Below are positions 1-9,516 of a stretch of 64,000 bases of DNA, one piece after another. A model generated the notes under the pieces. The model was given only the letters and a program-made list of their open reading frames with translations, did not search any database and was not told the origin of the DNA. How positions within the stretch are numbered: position 1 is the first letter of the stretch; each line of letters starts with the position of its first letter. Source of the DNA: an uncultured Muribaculaceae bacterium (lineage in GTDB: Bacteria > Bacteroidota > Bacteroidia > Bacteroidales > Muribaculaceae); NCBI GenBank assembly GCA_944321685.1, contig CALUMH010000004.1, forward strand, positions 1 through 64,000. Reading direction: 5' to 3'. A program made the translations under genes and the position numbers.

Positions 1-125
1 TAATCATAAAGTTACGAAAAATATTCCAATTAACCTACTGATTTACAACTAATTATAAATAAATTTAAACAGATTCTCATAATGACGGAATTAAACGACT
101 GTCCCTAATTTAAGTCATGTTTGCT

Positions 126-680
126 ATGAGAAAGGCCATTGTTTTATTATTTGTTGCTATGTGTGGCTTTGCCATACAGGGGGAACAGTTGCCCACCATA
201 ACCAGTATAGAGATTGTGGAAGTGGAAAAACACGAGGAGACTCATTCGTATGACGTGCATTATTTAGTTTGTTGCGAAAGGGCTCAAAGGTTGATTGTAT
301 CGGTGGAGGAAGAGTATGGGGCAAGAATGGAATTAAATGTCTTTGACAATCCTACCAAGGTGGAAAGTGTTGCCACTGGCATAGCATCGCTGCATCACGT
401 CTGGATTGATTTCATTGTTGAAAATCAATATGGCCACACGATAGAAACAGTGACTTTCGGCCCTGGAGGCAGTGTGATAGAATCCACAATTCCGTTGGCA
501 ATAAAACAGGTGGCGACGAGTGCCGTGGAATACATCAAAATATATGACATTAACGGCATTTGCGTGGCCGTGAAGCAGAAGAATGAACCTATGGGCGATA
601 TATGCAGAGGCGTGTATGTGCTTAAGTTTTTTGACCGTTATGGCAATTGCATAAAGACCTGCAAATATTTGAAACGATGA
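126..680 (+). CDS. small exported protein with sorting-domain-like C terminus
   Basis: I do not recognise a named family. The protein is about 184 residues when read from the ATG at 126; an in-frame ATG at 117 adds three residues, but the signal peptide (MRKAIVLLFVAMCGFA) reads best from 126. The last 50 residues carry a pattern like the type A sorting domain of type IX secretion substrates: a strand YIKIYDINGICV, then GVYVLKFFDRYGN and a basic end CKYLKR. The middle is a beta-rich stretch without known catalytic motifs. It stands alone, with polA following about 90 bases later on the same strand. It may be a very small secreted or surface protein; an orphan remnant of a larger T9SS substrate is an alternative. 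Function unknown. Confidence 0.6.
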   Translation: MRKAIVLLFVAMCGFAIQGEQLPTITSIEIVEVEKHEETHSYDVHYLVCCERAQRLIVSVEEEYGARMELNVFDNPTKVESVATGIASLHHVWIDFIVENQYGHTIETVTFGPGGSVIESTIPLAIKQVATSAVEYIKIYDINGICVAVKQKNEPMGDICRGVYVLKFFDRYGNCIKTCKYLKR

Positions 681-772
681 GGCGTTAATGAGTTTTTTGT
701 GGCGGAATTGGCTGCTGTGTGGGAGAAAAGTGGTAATTTTATGGCTCGAAAATAGTAACACCGCACAGCATA

Positions 773-3541
773 ATGGAACAGAAACGCCTATTCTTGCTCG
801 ACGCATACGCCCTTATTTTCAGGGCTTATTACGCGCTGGCGCAGTCGCCGCGCATAGCCTCAAACGGCATGAACACTTCGGCCATATTCGGCTTTGTTAA
901 CACTCTGCAAGAGGTGCTGACGAAGGAGCAGCCCACACATATAGCTGTGTGTTTCGACCCTCCGGGCCCGACATTCCGCCACGAGGCTTACGAGGCTTAC
1001 AAGGCCGAGCGCGAGGCCACGCCCGAGGATATAAAGATAGCCGTGCCATATATCAAAGAGATATTGCAGGCTTACCGCATTCCCGTGGTGGAAGTGCCGG
1101 GATATGAGGCCGACGACGTGATAGGAACACTTGCGCGGCAGGCATCGGTACAGGGGTTCACCACCTACATGATGACCCCCGACAAGGACTACGGGCAGCT
1201 GGTTGACGGCAACACATTCATCTTCAAGCCCGGTTGGCGCGGCGGCGACTTCGAGGTGCGCGGCGTGAAGGAGGTTTGTGCCAAGTATGAAATAGAGCGT
1301 CCTTGCCAGGTCATAGACATACTTGCGCTGATGGGCGACAAGGTTGACAACATTCCCGGTTGTCCGGGGGTGGGGCAGGTGACGGCCATTAAATTGATAA
1401 AACAGTTTGGCTCGGTCGAGGGGCTGCTCGAAAATACTGCTGCGCTGAAGGGTGCGCTGAAGGCCAAAGTGGAGGCTAATGCCGAGCAGATAAAGTTCTC
1501 GAAATTCCTCGCCACCATTAAGACCGACGTGCCTGTGCAGCTCGACGAGGAGCAGCTGCGCCGCCGTAGCATAGATGCTGCGGCACTGAAAGCGGTATTT
1601 GAAAAACTTGAGTTCAAGACCTTTATAACACGAATTTTGGGAAAAGATGCCACGGCGGCGGCACAGCCTGCGGGCAAGACGCAACAGGCACAACCAAAGC
1701 CGCAGGCCGCACAGCGGTCGCTTTTCGATGACGATGGCGCAGTGGCAGCAGCGGAATCTGTAGTTGCCGATTACGGCGTGGCTGGCGACGTTGCCGCAGT
1801 AGCGGCGCGTGTGCCTGTGGGTGGAGAAATCGGCCTTGCCACCGTCATTACTGGCGAGGAGCCCATGCGTTCGCGCCTGCTTGGCGTGGCCATTGCATTT
1901 GGCGGTGGAAAAGCCGTGTATGTTCCCGTCAAGGGTGGCGACACCGAGGCCGTGGCGGCTATGTTGCGTAAGGTGCTGGGCAAATGTTCGGTTATGGTGA
2001 GCGGCGATGTTAAGCGCGACATGATAATGCTCCGTGGCATCGGTGTGGAGGTGCCGTCGGGGAAATACTTCGACACGGCGGTGGCGCATTACCTGCTCCA
2101 GCCCGAGGTGGCAAATCATTCCACTGCCCGGCTGGCCGAAACTCTGCTCGGGGCGGAGGCAACGCCGCTTGAGTCGCTGACGGGCCCCAGGGGGAAGAAC
2201 TACCGCGAACTGTCGCAGCTCACGCCGCAGGAGCTGTGCGGTTATGCGTGCCAGCAAGCCGACTATGCGCTTAGGCTCAGGCCGCTGTTGCAGGAGAAGA
2301 TTGAGCAGATGGGTATGCAGCGGCTGCTGTGCGACATAGAGCTGCCGCTCATCGAGGTGCTGGCTGCAATGGAGATGGCCGGGGTGAGGATCGACGTGGT
2401 TGCGCTTAATGAGTATTCACGTGAATTGACGCAGAAGATGGATGCGCTTGAAGCCGAGTGCATGGAGCTGGCGGGAGTGTCGTTCAATACATCCTCGCCG
2501 GCGCAGGTGGGCGAGGTGATATTTGGCCAACTCGGGCTTGACCCCAAGGCCAAGAAGACGCGGACCGGGCAATACTCAACCACCGAGGAGGTGCTGGCCA
2601 AGCTGAAAGACCGCCACCCGATTGTCGGCAAGATATTGGAGTTGCGGGGCATTCGCAAGTTGCTATCGACCTACGTCAACGCCTTGCCGCAACTCATCAA
2701 CCCGGCGACTGGGCGCATACACACTACTTATAACCAGACGGTAACGGCCACCGGGCGGCTGTCATCGACAAATCCCAACATTCAAAATATACCTGTGCGG
2801 AACGAGGACGGACGCGAAATACGCAAGGCTTTTATCCCGGCTCGCGGCAATCTGTTTTTCTCGGCCGATTATTCGCAAATCGAGTTGCGCCTTGTGGCCG
2901 ACATGAGCGGCGACGAGACTATGGTCAATGCTTTTCTTGCAGGGGAAGATATTCATGCACTCACGGCTGCCAAGATATATCATGAGCCGATGGAAAATGT
3001 GACTCCCGACCAGCGGCGTAAGGCTAAAACGGCCAATTTCGGCATTCTTTACGGCATTTCTTCATTCGGGCTGTCGGAACGTCTTGAAATACCACGGTCC
3101 GAGGCCACGATGCTCATCGATGGGTATTTCTCCACGTTCCCCGGTGTGCGCCGCTACATCGACCAAAGCATTGCCCATGCCCACGAAAAGGGATATGTGT
3201 CCACGCTATATGGCCGCCGCCGTGCATTGCCCGATATTAATTCACGCAATGGGAATTTGCGAAGTTTTTCGGAGCGAAATGCCATTAATGCCCCAATACA
3301 AGGCACTGCTGCCGATATCATCAAGATTGCCATGATACGCATTTACCGGCGCTTTAAGGAAGCAGGTTTGCAATCGAAGATGATAATGCAGGTGCACGAT
3401 GAATTGAATTTTGATGTCGTGCCCGAAGAAATCGACCGTGTGCGTGAAATAGTCAAAACCGAAATGGAAAATGCTTATCACGGTCGTGTTCCGCTTACTG
3501 CGTCATGTGGTGTGGCCGACAATTGGCTCGATGCTCATTAA
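773..3541 (+). CDS. polA: DNA polymerase I
   Basis: Family A DNA polymerase of 922 residues, the usual length, acting in Okazaki fragment processing and excision repair. Residues 1-290 form the 5'-3' exonuclease (FDPPGPTFRHEAYEAYK, GDKVDNIPGCPGVG). After a Gln/Ala-rich linker (about 300-320) comes a 3'-5' exonuclease-like domain, and then the polymerase domain with motif A DYSQIELR (from D699), motif B RRKAKTANFGILYG (from R748) and motif C QVHDELNF (from Q873). The proofreading site is degenerate: aligned by eye to E. coli, D355 and E357 correspond to A356 and V358, and D501 to Q495, while the D424 equivalent (D416, in KRD) and Y497 (Y491) remain. The enzyme is therefore probably exonuclease-deficient in the 3'-5' direction. 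Identity is certain; the loss of proofreading is inferred. Confidence 0.97.
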   Translation: MEQKRLFLLDAYALIFRAYYALAQSPRIASNGMNTSAIFGFVNTLQEVLTKEQPTHIAVCFDPPGPTFRHEAYEAYKAEREATPEDIKIAVPYIKEILQAYRIPVVEVPGYEADDVIGTLARQASVQGFTTYMMTPDKDYGQLVDGNTFIFKPGWRGGDFEVRGVKEVCAKYEIERPCQVIDILALMGDKVDNIPGCPGVGQVTAIKLIKQFGSVEGLLENTAALKGALKAKVEANAEQIKFSKFLATIKTDVPVQLDEEQLRRRSIDAAALKAVFEKLEFKTFITRILGKDATAAAQPAGKTQQAQPKPQAAQRSLFDDDGAVAAAESVVADYGVAGDVAAVAARVPVGGEIGLATVITGEEPMRSRLLGVAIAFGGGKAVYVPVKGGDTEAVAAMLRKVLGKCSVMVSGDVKRDMIMLRGIGVEVPSGKYFDTAVAHYLLQPEVANHSTARLAETLLGAEATPLESLTGPRGKNYRELSQLTPQELCGYACQQADYALRLRPLLQEKIEQMGMQRLLCDIELPLIEVLAAMEMAGVRIDVVALNEYSRELTQKMDALEAECMELAGVSFNTSSPAQVGEVIFGQLGLDPKAKKTRTGQYSTTEEVLAKLKDRHPIVGKILELRGIRKLLSTYVNALPQLINPATGRIHTTYNQTVTATGRLSSTNPNIQNIPVRNEDGREIRKAFIPARGNLFFSADYSQIELRLVADMSGDETMVNAFLAGEDIHALTAAKIYHEPMENVTPDQRRKAKTANFGILYGISSFGLSERLEIPRSEATMLIDGYFSTFPGVRRYIDQSIAHAHEKGYVSTLYGRRRALPDINSRNGNLRSFSERNAINAPIQGTAADIIKIAMIRIYRRFKEAGLQSKMIMQVHDELNFDVVPEEIDRVREIVKTEMENAYHGRVPLTASCGVADNWLDAH

Positions 3542-3596
3542 CGCCCGGGAATGCGGCATATCAAAATTTACAGCAAAGAAAGGTCAACATTGTTAT

Positions 3597-3669
3597 TGTA
3601 GAGACGATGTGCACATCGTCTCAATGACGGCAACGCCGCATCTCTACACATTACAAAATTGTATTTTGC
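3597..3669 (-). repeat. dispersed palindromic repeat, copy 1
   Basis: Between polA and the CorC-like gene lies a composite inverted repeat. A perfect 22-bp palindrome occupies 3601-3622 (core gatgtgcacatc), TGTAGAGA at 3597-3604 pairs with TCTCTACA at 3641-3648, and a second hairpin caaaat/attttg occupies 3654-3668. Reverse-complemented, this end matches the copy at 54081-54126 (GCAAAATxCAATTTTGTAAyGTGTAGA). A related perfect palindrome is at 18919-18950. The position between genes fits a non-coding REP- or MITE-like element; it may also act as a terminator. Confidence 0.75.
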
Positions 3670-3734
3670 AACACTCTCTTCTCGCTTTTTTGCGGCCCTA
3701 AAGTGGCAATATGTTTTGGGTATGTGGCACCGGG

Positions 3735-5075
3735 TCAGTCTCCTTCTTCCTGCGCCCGATTGTCATCTGTTTGGTTTTCTTCGCCGTCTTTGTTGTTTTT
3801 GATTACGAGCAGCTTGTCAACGCGCCCTCGGTCGGTGTCCATTATTTCAAAATCGAGGTTACGGTAGCAGAATTTGTCGCCTGCCTTAGGCACACCGCCT
3901 ATCAGGAACATGGCCATGCCGCTGAGCGTCGTGAAGTCTTCCTCTTTCAGGTCGTCGAAATCGGTTATGCCCATCGTGTCCATGAAGTCCTCAAGGTTCA
4001 TCGAGCCATCGACGAGCAATGAGCCGTCTTGGCGTTCCACGATTTCTTCCTCGTCTTCTTCGTTTTCTTCGAGTATGTCGCCGAATATGCTCTCCGACAA
4101 GTCGTGCAGTGTGATTATACCTTCGGTGTTGCCAAATTCGTTAATTACCACGGCAAATTTGTCCTTGGTCTTTTTGAATACTTCAAGCACCTTTTTTGCC
4201 GAAAGGCTTTCTGGCACCAATTGGGCAGGTTGTGCTATGCTGCGCAAGTCAAATTCGCGCTCCTCGCTGCCTATCATGAGTATTATGTCTTTCACCGATA
4301 CCACGCCTATTATTTGGTCAAGATCTTCGTCAACCAGCAGGTATTTGCTGAAATGTTCTTCTTTGATGGTTTTTAGCACTTCCTCGGGGGTATCGGTAAT
4401 ATGGAGGGCGATGATGTCGCGGCGGGGTGTCATAAGGTCGTTGGCACGCTTGTCGGAAAAACGGAACACATCGCGCAACATTTCATTTTCTTCCTGGTCG
4501 ATTACACCTTGTTCCGAACTTTGGTTGAGTATCATTTTCAGCTCATCCTGCGTCATTTGCCGCTCTTCGGGCTTCATGCCTATCACTTTGTTCAGGAACT
4601 TGGTGGAAATGCTCAAAAGGCACACGAACGGATAAGCGATGACCGAAATCATCTGCATCAGTCCGCTGAACTTGGCTGCATAGCGTTCGGGGTCGGAAAG
4701 TGCTATCGACTTTGGCACAAGTTCACCTATGACAATCGACAGGTAGGTAATCACGACAACCACTGTCACCATTGCCAAGTGCCCTGCATAAACGGCATTC
4801 ACGCCGGGTATCATTTCAAATAACGGCACAAGGTCGTCGGCAATGCTCGTACCACCATACGCACCCGACACGATACCAATCAATGTAATGCCAATCTGTA
4901 TTGTAGATAAGAATTTTTCGGATTCTTCGCGTTGCTTTATTACTCTTTTGGCTTTTTTGCTTCCTTTTTCGGACAGTGTTTCCAAGCGTATTTTACTCGA
5001 TGACACTAAGGCTATTTCATACATGGCAAAAATGCCGTTCAGTAACAATAAAAACAGAATAATTAGAAATTCCAT
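3735..5075 (-). CDS. CorC/HlyC-family (DUF21-CBS) membrane protein
   Basis: Integral membrane protein of about 446 residues of the CNNM/CorC family, implicated in Mg2+/Co2+ efflux or ion homeostasis. Order: N-terminal DUF21 domain with several helices (MEFLIILFLLLLNGIFAMYE, then YAGHLAMVTVVVVITYLSIV and further segments to about residue 180), a CBS pair (about 205-330, with MTPRRDIIALH and FAVVINEFGNTEGIITL), and a C-terminal CorC_HlyC domain ending near 430. The acidic stretch EENEEDEEEIVE sits between the CBS pair and the C-terminal domain. I chose the ATG at 5075; the frame is open to a TTG at 5087, but ATG gives the normal N terminus and lies downstream of a promoter box at 5101-5108. The exact ion substrate is not predictable. 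Confidence 0.93.
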   Translation of the reverse strand: MEFLIILFLLLLNGIFAMYEIALVSSSKIRLETLSEKGSKKAKRVIKQREESEKFLSTIQIGITLIGIVSGAYGGTSIADDLVPLFEMIPGVNAVYAGHLAMVTVVVVITYLSIVIGELVPKSIALSDPERYAAKFSGLMQMISVIAYPFVCLLSISTKFLNKVIGMKPEERQMTQDELKMILNQSSEQGVIDQEENEMLRDVFRFSDKRANDLMTPRRDIIALHITDTPEEVLKTIKEEHFSKYLLVDEDLDQIIGVVSVKDIILMIGSEEREFDLRSIAQPAQLVPESLSAKKVLEVFKKTKDKFAVVINEFGNTEGIITLHDLSESIFGDILEENEEDEEEIVERQDGSLLVDGSMNLEDFMDTMGITDFDDLKEEDFTTLSGMAMFLIGGVPKAGDKFCYRNLDFEIMDTDRGRVDKLLVIKNNKDGEENQTDDNRAQEEGD

Positions 5076-5100
5076 ATATAAGCTCAAACAGTTCTGAGTG

Positions 5101-5108
5101 CAAACATA
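5101..5108 (-). promoter_or_regulatory. -7 box of the CorC-like gene
   Basis: Minus-strand TATGTTTG matches the Bacteroidetes TAnnTTTG consensus and lies about 25 bases upstream of the ATG at 5075. No clear -33 TTG was identified. Confidence 0.5.
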
Positions 5109-5147
5109 CTAAATTTGTTGCTAACTGTCACACTTTTATAAGAATAT

Positions 5148-5927
5148 TTATGAATTTACCTGAACTTTGATACCGGCAGCCTCGATGCGGGCGGCAATTG
5201 CTGCAAGTTCTTCGGGCGAAATCTTCTGCAAACTTTGTTCGGGAGTTTGACGGTCGATTGTATATAACATCACTTCCTGGGGCTGTATTTCAAGATAGGC
5301 GGATATGAGGGCTTCTATCTCCTTGTCGGTGGTGTTGTCGATGGTTTCGCCGTCATGCTCGCCACGTACCATCATCGTCTGCACGATGCACCGGCCGTCA
5401 AATTGCTTTAGGTCGTCGATTATTCCCTCGGGTAATACATTGGGCGACACGGGGCGGTTAAGTCGCTTGAATGTGCCGTAAATGGCCGAATCGAGCTTCA
5501 GGATATTGCGATCCACCATTTTCAACGCTTCGGCCACGTGCAGACGGCTTGCCATTGTGGCATTGCTTAGCACGCACACTTTTGCCTCGGGGAAATAATG
5601 GTTGCGTTGTGTGATCACGTCGTGTACTATGGCCTTGAATTCGGGGTGCAATGTGGGTTCGCCGTTGCCCGAGAAAGTTATCACGTCGATATTTGTTCCT
5701 TCTTCTTTCAGTTGCTTTAATTTTGCCGAGAGCTGTTTTTTTACCTGTTCGCGGCGTGGAATGCCTGTAGTTCCCTGCCCTTGTGCATTGTAACCGGCCT
5801 CGCAATAAAGGCAGTCAAACGAGCACACTTTGCCGTCGGTAGGCATCAGGTTTATGCCGAGCGATGTGCCGAGGCGGCGGCTGTGGATGGGTCCGAAAAT
5901 GGTTTCGTGAAACAAGACTGTCTGCAT
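5148..5927 (-). CDS. radical SAM protein (COG0731-like)
   Basis: A 259-residue radical SAM enzyme with the [4Fe-4S] motif CSFDCLYC (CxxxCxxC, C35-C42), followed by a GNGEPTLHPEF segment (SAM-binding GGEP-like) and an LSNAT strand. The opening FGPIHSRRLGTSLGINL is characteristic of the COG0731 group of wyosine-related or uncharacterised Fe-S oxidoreductases that are common in Bacteroidetes. Reaction and substrate are unknown; cytosolic. It is separated from the CorC-like gene by about 70 bases and from the glycosyltransferase by about 90 bases, all on the minus strand, so an operon is possible but not shown. Length and motifs are intact. Confidence 0.9.
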   Translation of the reverse strand: MQTVLFHETIFGPIHSRRLGTSLGINLMPTDGKVCSFDCLYCEAGYNAQGQGTTGIPRREQVKKQLSAKLKQLKEEGTNIDVITFSGNGEPTLHPEFKAIVHDVITQRNHYFPEAKVCVLSNATMASRLHVAEALKMVDRNILKLDSAIYGTFKRLNRPVSPNVLPEGIIDDLKQFDGRCIVQTMMVRGEHDGETIDNTTDKEIEALISAYLEIQPQEVMLYTIDRQTPEQSLQKISPEELAAIAARIEAAGIKVQVNS

Positions 5928-6019
5928 AATTTTAATTCGGTTAAAAGTATATTAAAATGGAAAAATCAATCTATTGTTGTGCTTAAATCGGTAACATGGA
6001 TTTTGGCACAATGGGTTTG

Positions 6020-7285
6020 TTATTTTCGCAATAGATTTTCGCACAGTTCTATGTACCGGCGTGCAATTACATCGGCGGCAAATTTGCGAGCCGCGGCATC
6101 GTGCAGGCTGCGGCGGTCGATGGCGGCATCGGCTGCCCATGCCATGCCTTCGGCTATTGCTTCGGGTTCCACTTTGTCGGCTATATAGCCCGTTGAGAGG
6201 TGGTCGATAATGTCGCGCTGTCCGCCTGCTCCGAACGATACGGGTATGCACCCGCAGGCCATTCCTTCGACAAGCGTGCCCGGCAATGTTTCAAACCGTG
6301 ACGTTGAAAGCACAATGTCGGCCTGCGTATATATGTTCATAAGTTTGTCAACACCGTTGACAGTGCCGACATATGTGTATGGCAATTCCAGGCGGTCGAG
6401 CAGTGACCGGTCGCGAATGTCGCCGAAAAGCACAAGGTGCAGGTGGTCGGCAACCTGTGGATATGCATTGCGCAAGTGCCCGGTGGCATCGATAAGCAAA
6501 TCGAACCCCTTGATGCTGTCGTCGAGTCGTGCCGCTCCCATTGCAATCACTTTCTTGTCATTGCCGATGCCCAAGTCACCGTCAAGTTGCCGTTCGTAGC
6601 CGAATTGTTTTACGTCGATGGCATTTGGTATCACATCTACTGCCATATCGCGCAGCAGGCGGCTTTCGCGGGCACACTGGGCAAGCCAGTTGCTCACGGC
6701 TACAAAATGTATGTCGGGGTGCAACGTATAAAGTTTGTTCTTTTGTGATTGTACCGCCGTTGACAAATCCACTTTTATGCTGTCAAGGAATTGGCAGCCT
6801 CGGCACACGTGCCGGTAGCCGTCGCATTGCAAGGCATGGTGGCAGACACCCGTCATGGGCCACATATCGTGCATTGTCCAAACTATGGGTTTTCCCGTTT
6901 CACACAACCGTGTTATCGATTTCAGCGACAAGAAGCCTTGGTTAATCCAGTTAAGCATTACTACATCGGCTTCTTTTATCCACCGGTGCGATGCCATGTT
7001 GCGCCCGTGGTTGGCGATATCGGCCTTAAACAGGTTTTTTCGGGAAAATCCGTTACGCAAGAATATGTTCCATCGTTCCGATATGAAATTATACTTGTCG
7101 ATTAGCGGGCGGGAACATGAAATCACATGAGGGTCGTCGGTCAGTTTCTCAAGCACAAGCATACGTGCATCCACACCCTCGGCTCGCAGAGCCTGCATGA
7201 GTCTGTGTGTGACAACGGCCGCTCCGCCTGTCGAGTCGCTACGGTTTACAAGGGCTATCTTCATTATCGCGAAAGGGAAGTGCAT
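6020..7285 (-). CDS. GT4-family glycosyltransferase
   Basis: Glycosyltransferase of the GT-B fold, family 4, about 414-421 residues. The N-terminal domain has the acceptor-side glycine-rich loop (VNRSDSTGGAAVVTHRL), a TMHDMWPMTGVCHH segment and a Cys cluster (CDGYRHVCRGCQF) seen in a subset of GT4 enzymes. The C-terminal domain has VIPNAIDVKQF, then the donor-binding region with SRFETLPGTLVEGMACG, i.e. the EX7E-type motif. It probably adds a sugar to an envelope polysaccharide or LPS core; donor and acceptor are unknown. Its ATG at 7285 overlaps the upstream stop codon as TGATG, which favours coupling, but the methionine seven residues later (7264, MKIALVNRSD) gives the canonical N terminus. 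Confidence 0.9.
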   Translation of the reverse strand: MHFPFAIMKIALVNRSDSTGGAAVVTHRLMQALRAEGVDARMLVLEKLTDDPHVISCSRPLIDKYNFISERWNIFLRNGFSRKNLFKADIANHGRNMASHRWIKEADVVMLNWINQGFLSLKSITRLCETGKPIVWTMHDMWPMTGVCHHALQCDGYRHVCRGCQFLDSIKVDLSTAVQSQKNKLYTLHPDIHFVAVSNWLAQCARESRLLRDMAVDVIPNAIDVKQFGYERQLDGDLGIGNDKKVIAMGAARLDDSIKGFDLLIDATGHLRNAYPQVADHLHLVLFGDIRDRSLLDRLELPYTYVGTVNGVDKLMNIYTQADIVLSTSRFETLPGTLVEGMACGCIPVSFGAGGQRDIIDHLSTGYIADKVEPEAIAEGMAWAADAAIDRRSLHDAAARKFAADVIARRYIELCENLLRK

Positions 7286-7800
7286 CAGTGTCGCAACGGT
7301 GCGAGCATATCAAGTAATTCAAGCCTGCCGATTGCGCGTGTGCTGATTAGCTCGTCGCGTATCGACTTTATAACACGCTTGACCGTCTTATTGTTAAATA
7401 CCTGGGACAAATAGGAAAAATATTCATTGAACACCTCTTCTACTTCATCGGCCTCAAGTTGGCAAAGTTCCTTGCCTTCGTCGCACGAGATTTTGTAAAG
7501 GTGGTGCTTGAGTTGATGGTCAATCTCCTTGTGGTCGCCAACCACATGGCGGCAAATGCCGTCGGCCATGGTGAGGGCCATTGACAGGTGGAAGTTGTTG
7601 AGCATATTGTGCCACGACACTTTTGCCGGCAGCGACGGATTATAGAACACGTAATATTCTGGGGTGAAACTTATGCAGTCAAACCCGTCCTCGCCGTCGA
7701 GTGTTATGCTGGTGAATTTGTCCTCGGCATTGAACAGGGAAAGCCCCAAGGCCATCCCTGCCACGCCGTAGCATTTGTCTATTTCGTCGCGATATTTCAT
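7285..7800 (-). CDS. conserved hypothetical protein between nadB and a GT4
   Basis: A 171-residue soluble protein that I do not recognise. It has no signal peptide or membrane segment. It is acidic in the C-terminal half (ELCQLEADEVEEVFNEYF) and ends in a helical stretch (VKRVIKSIRDELIS). The start overlaps the nadB stop as ATGA (7797-7800) and the stop overlaps the glycosyltransferase start by one base, so the three genes are almost certainly co-translated. The context does not reveal its job; a regulatory or structural partner of either neighbour is speculation. Confidence 0.8.
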   Translation of the reverse strand: MKYRDEIDKCYGVAGMALGLSLFNAEDKFTSITLDGEDGFDCISFTPEYYVFYNPSLPAKVSWHNMLNNFHLSMALTMADGICRHVVGDHKEIDHQLKHHLYKISCDEGKELCQLEADEVEEVFNEYFSYLSQVFNNKTVKRVIKSIRDELISTRAIGRLELLDMLAPLRH

Positions 7801-9389
7801 TCTTCAAATCCCTTTATGTCGCGCTTAACCGGTGGATAATCGATTGTGTAGTGCAATCCGCGCGACTCCTTGCGTTCCATTGCCTGACGCATGATAAGGT
7901 AGCCCACATTGATTATGTTGCGCAACTCGCAAATGTCACGCGACACTTTGCTGGTCTTGAACAGGGCTTCGGTTTCCTCGTAAAGAATGTCGAGGCGGTT
8001 CCATGCCCGTTTCAGGCGCAGGTCGCTGCGCACGATACCCACGTAGGTGCTCATGATCTCGCCCACTTCCTTGGCACTTTGTGTGATAAGCACCATTTCC
8101 TCGGGGTGCTGGGTGCCATGGTCGTCCCATTCGGGAATGTCTTCGCGGTAGGTATAATGGCCGATATTGGCCATGCTGTGCTTGGCTGCTGCGTCGGCAT
8201 ACACCACGGCTTCGATAAGCGAATTCGATGCCAGGCGGTTGCCGCCGTGCAGGCCCGTGCACGAGCATTCGCCCACTGCATATAATCGCTGTATCGACGA
8301 GCAGGCATTGGTATCAACCTTGATGCCGCCGCACAGGTAGTGTGCGGCAGGTGCCACTGGAATGTAGTCCTTGGTTATGTCAATGCCCAGGCTCAGGCAC
8401 TTTTGGTATATGTTGGGGAAATGCTCCTTGGTTTCCTCGGGATCCTTGTGTGTAACATCGAGGTAAACAAAGTCGTCGCCGCGGGTCTTCATCTCGTTGT
8501 CGATGGCACGTGCCACTATGTCACGGGGTGCGAGCGACAGGCGCGGGTCATATTTTTGCATAAATTCCTTGCCATCGCGTGTGCGCAGCACTGCGCCATA
8601 TCCGCGCATCGCCTCGGTGATGAGGAATGCCGGGCGGTCGCCGGGATGGTAAAGCGCGGTGGGGTGGAATTGCACAAACTCCATGTCCTTCACCGTGCCC
8701 TTTGCGCGATACACCATGGCTATGCCGTCGCCGGTGGCCACGAGCGGATTGGTGGTGTTGCGGTAAACCGCTCCTATGCCGCCGGTAGCCATCAGTGTAA
8801 CTTTCGACAGGAATGTGTCAACTTCGCCGGTTGCACAGTTCAGTATGTAGGCCCCGTAACAAGTTATGTCGGGTGTGCGGCGCGTGACAATCTTGCCGAG
8901 GTGGTGTTGGGTGCATATTTCCACGGCAAAACGGTTTTCAAAAACGTCGATATTCGGGTGCAATTTTAATGCACGTATCAGGCTGTCTTGTATTTCGGCG
9001 CCGGTGTTGTCCTTGTGGTGCAGAATGCGGAATTCGGAGTGCCCCCCTTCGCGGTGCAGGTCGAATTCTCCTTTTTCGTTTTTGTCAAATTCAACGCCCC
9101 AGCTTATGAGTTGCTTGATTTGTGACGGAGCCTCGCGCACCACCTTTTCCACAGCTGCCGGGTCGCTAAGCCAGTCGCCGGCAATCATGGTGTCGCGAAT
9201 GTGTTTCTCGAAATTGTCAACCAATGTGTTTGTCACCGAAGCCACACCACCTTGGGCGAGAAATGTGTTGGCCTCTTCAAGGGTAGTCTTGCATATCAGA
9301 GCCACCCTCCCGGTTTCGGCTACTTTCAGGGCAAAACTCATGCCGGCAATACCCGAACCGATAACAAGATAATCATACTTGTAAACCAT
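7797..9389 (-). CDS. nadB: L-aspartate oxidase
   Basis: FAD-dependent enzyme that oxidises L-aspartate to iminoaspartate, the first step of de novo NAD synthesis, in the cytosol. The FAD dinucleotide-binding motif VIGSGIAGMS begins at residue 9, followed by FLAQGGVASV, the substrate loop EGGHSEFRILHHKDNTG, DMEFVQFHPTALY, the active-site Arg region and YLCGGIKVDTNACSSIQRLYAVGE, with the C-terminal helical domain ending in HYTIDYPP. About 530 residues, as expected. I chose the ATG at 9389 (MVYKYDYLVIG) over an in-frame ATG at 9416, because it places the flavin strand at the normal distance. nadA and nadC are not in the window. Start of a three-gene overlapping operon. Confidence 0.95.
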   Translation of the reverse strand: MVYKYDYLVIGSGIAGMSFALKVAETGRVALICKTTLEEANTFLAQGGVASVTNTLVDNFEKHIRDTMIAGDWLSDPAAVEKVVREAPSQIKQLISWGVEFDKNEKGEFDLHREGGHSEFRILHHKDNTGAEIQDSLIRALKLHPNIDVFENRFAVEICTQHHLGKIVTRRTPDITCYGAYILNCATGEVDTFLSKVTLMATGGIGAVYRNTTNPLVATGDGIAMVYRAKGTVKDMEFVQFHPTALYHPGDRPAFLITEAMRGYGAVLRTRDGKEFMQKYDPRLSLAPRDIVARAIDNEMKTRGDDFVYLDVTHKDPEETKEHFPNIYQKCLSLGIDITKDYIPVAPAAHYLCGGIKVDTNACSSIQRLYAVGECSCTGLHGGNRLASNSLIEAVVYADAAAKHSMANIGHYTYREDIPEWDDHGTQHPEEMVLITQSAKEVGEIMSTYVGIVRSDLRLKRAWNRLDILYEETEALFKTSKVSRDICELRNIINVGYLIMRQAMERKESRGLHYTIDYPPVKRDIKGFEE

Positions 9390-9516
9390 AATCCAATGTT
9401 TTTGAATGCCGGCCACTCACGAAACACGCAATACACAAGTCGCACAGTGCCATGCACGATGCGAAATTACAAACATTATGTGACTTAACGAAAACTTTAA
9501 TAAAATTTACACCAAC

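Noticed and set aside
333..806. Opposite-strand frame over the first gene and the polA start
   Set aside because: It lies antisense to a gene with a signal peptide and has no start support.
860..2257. Long antisense frame within polA
   Set aside because: Arises from the codon bias of polA; composition (His/Arg/Leu-rich) is typical of shadow frames.
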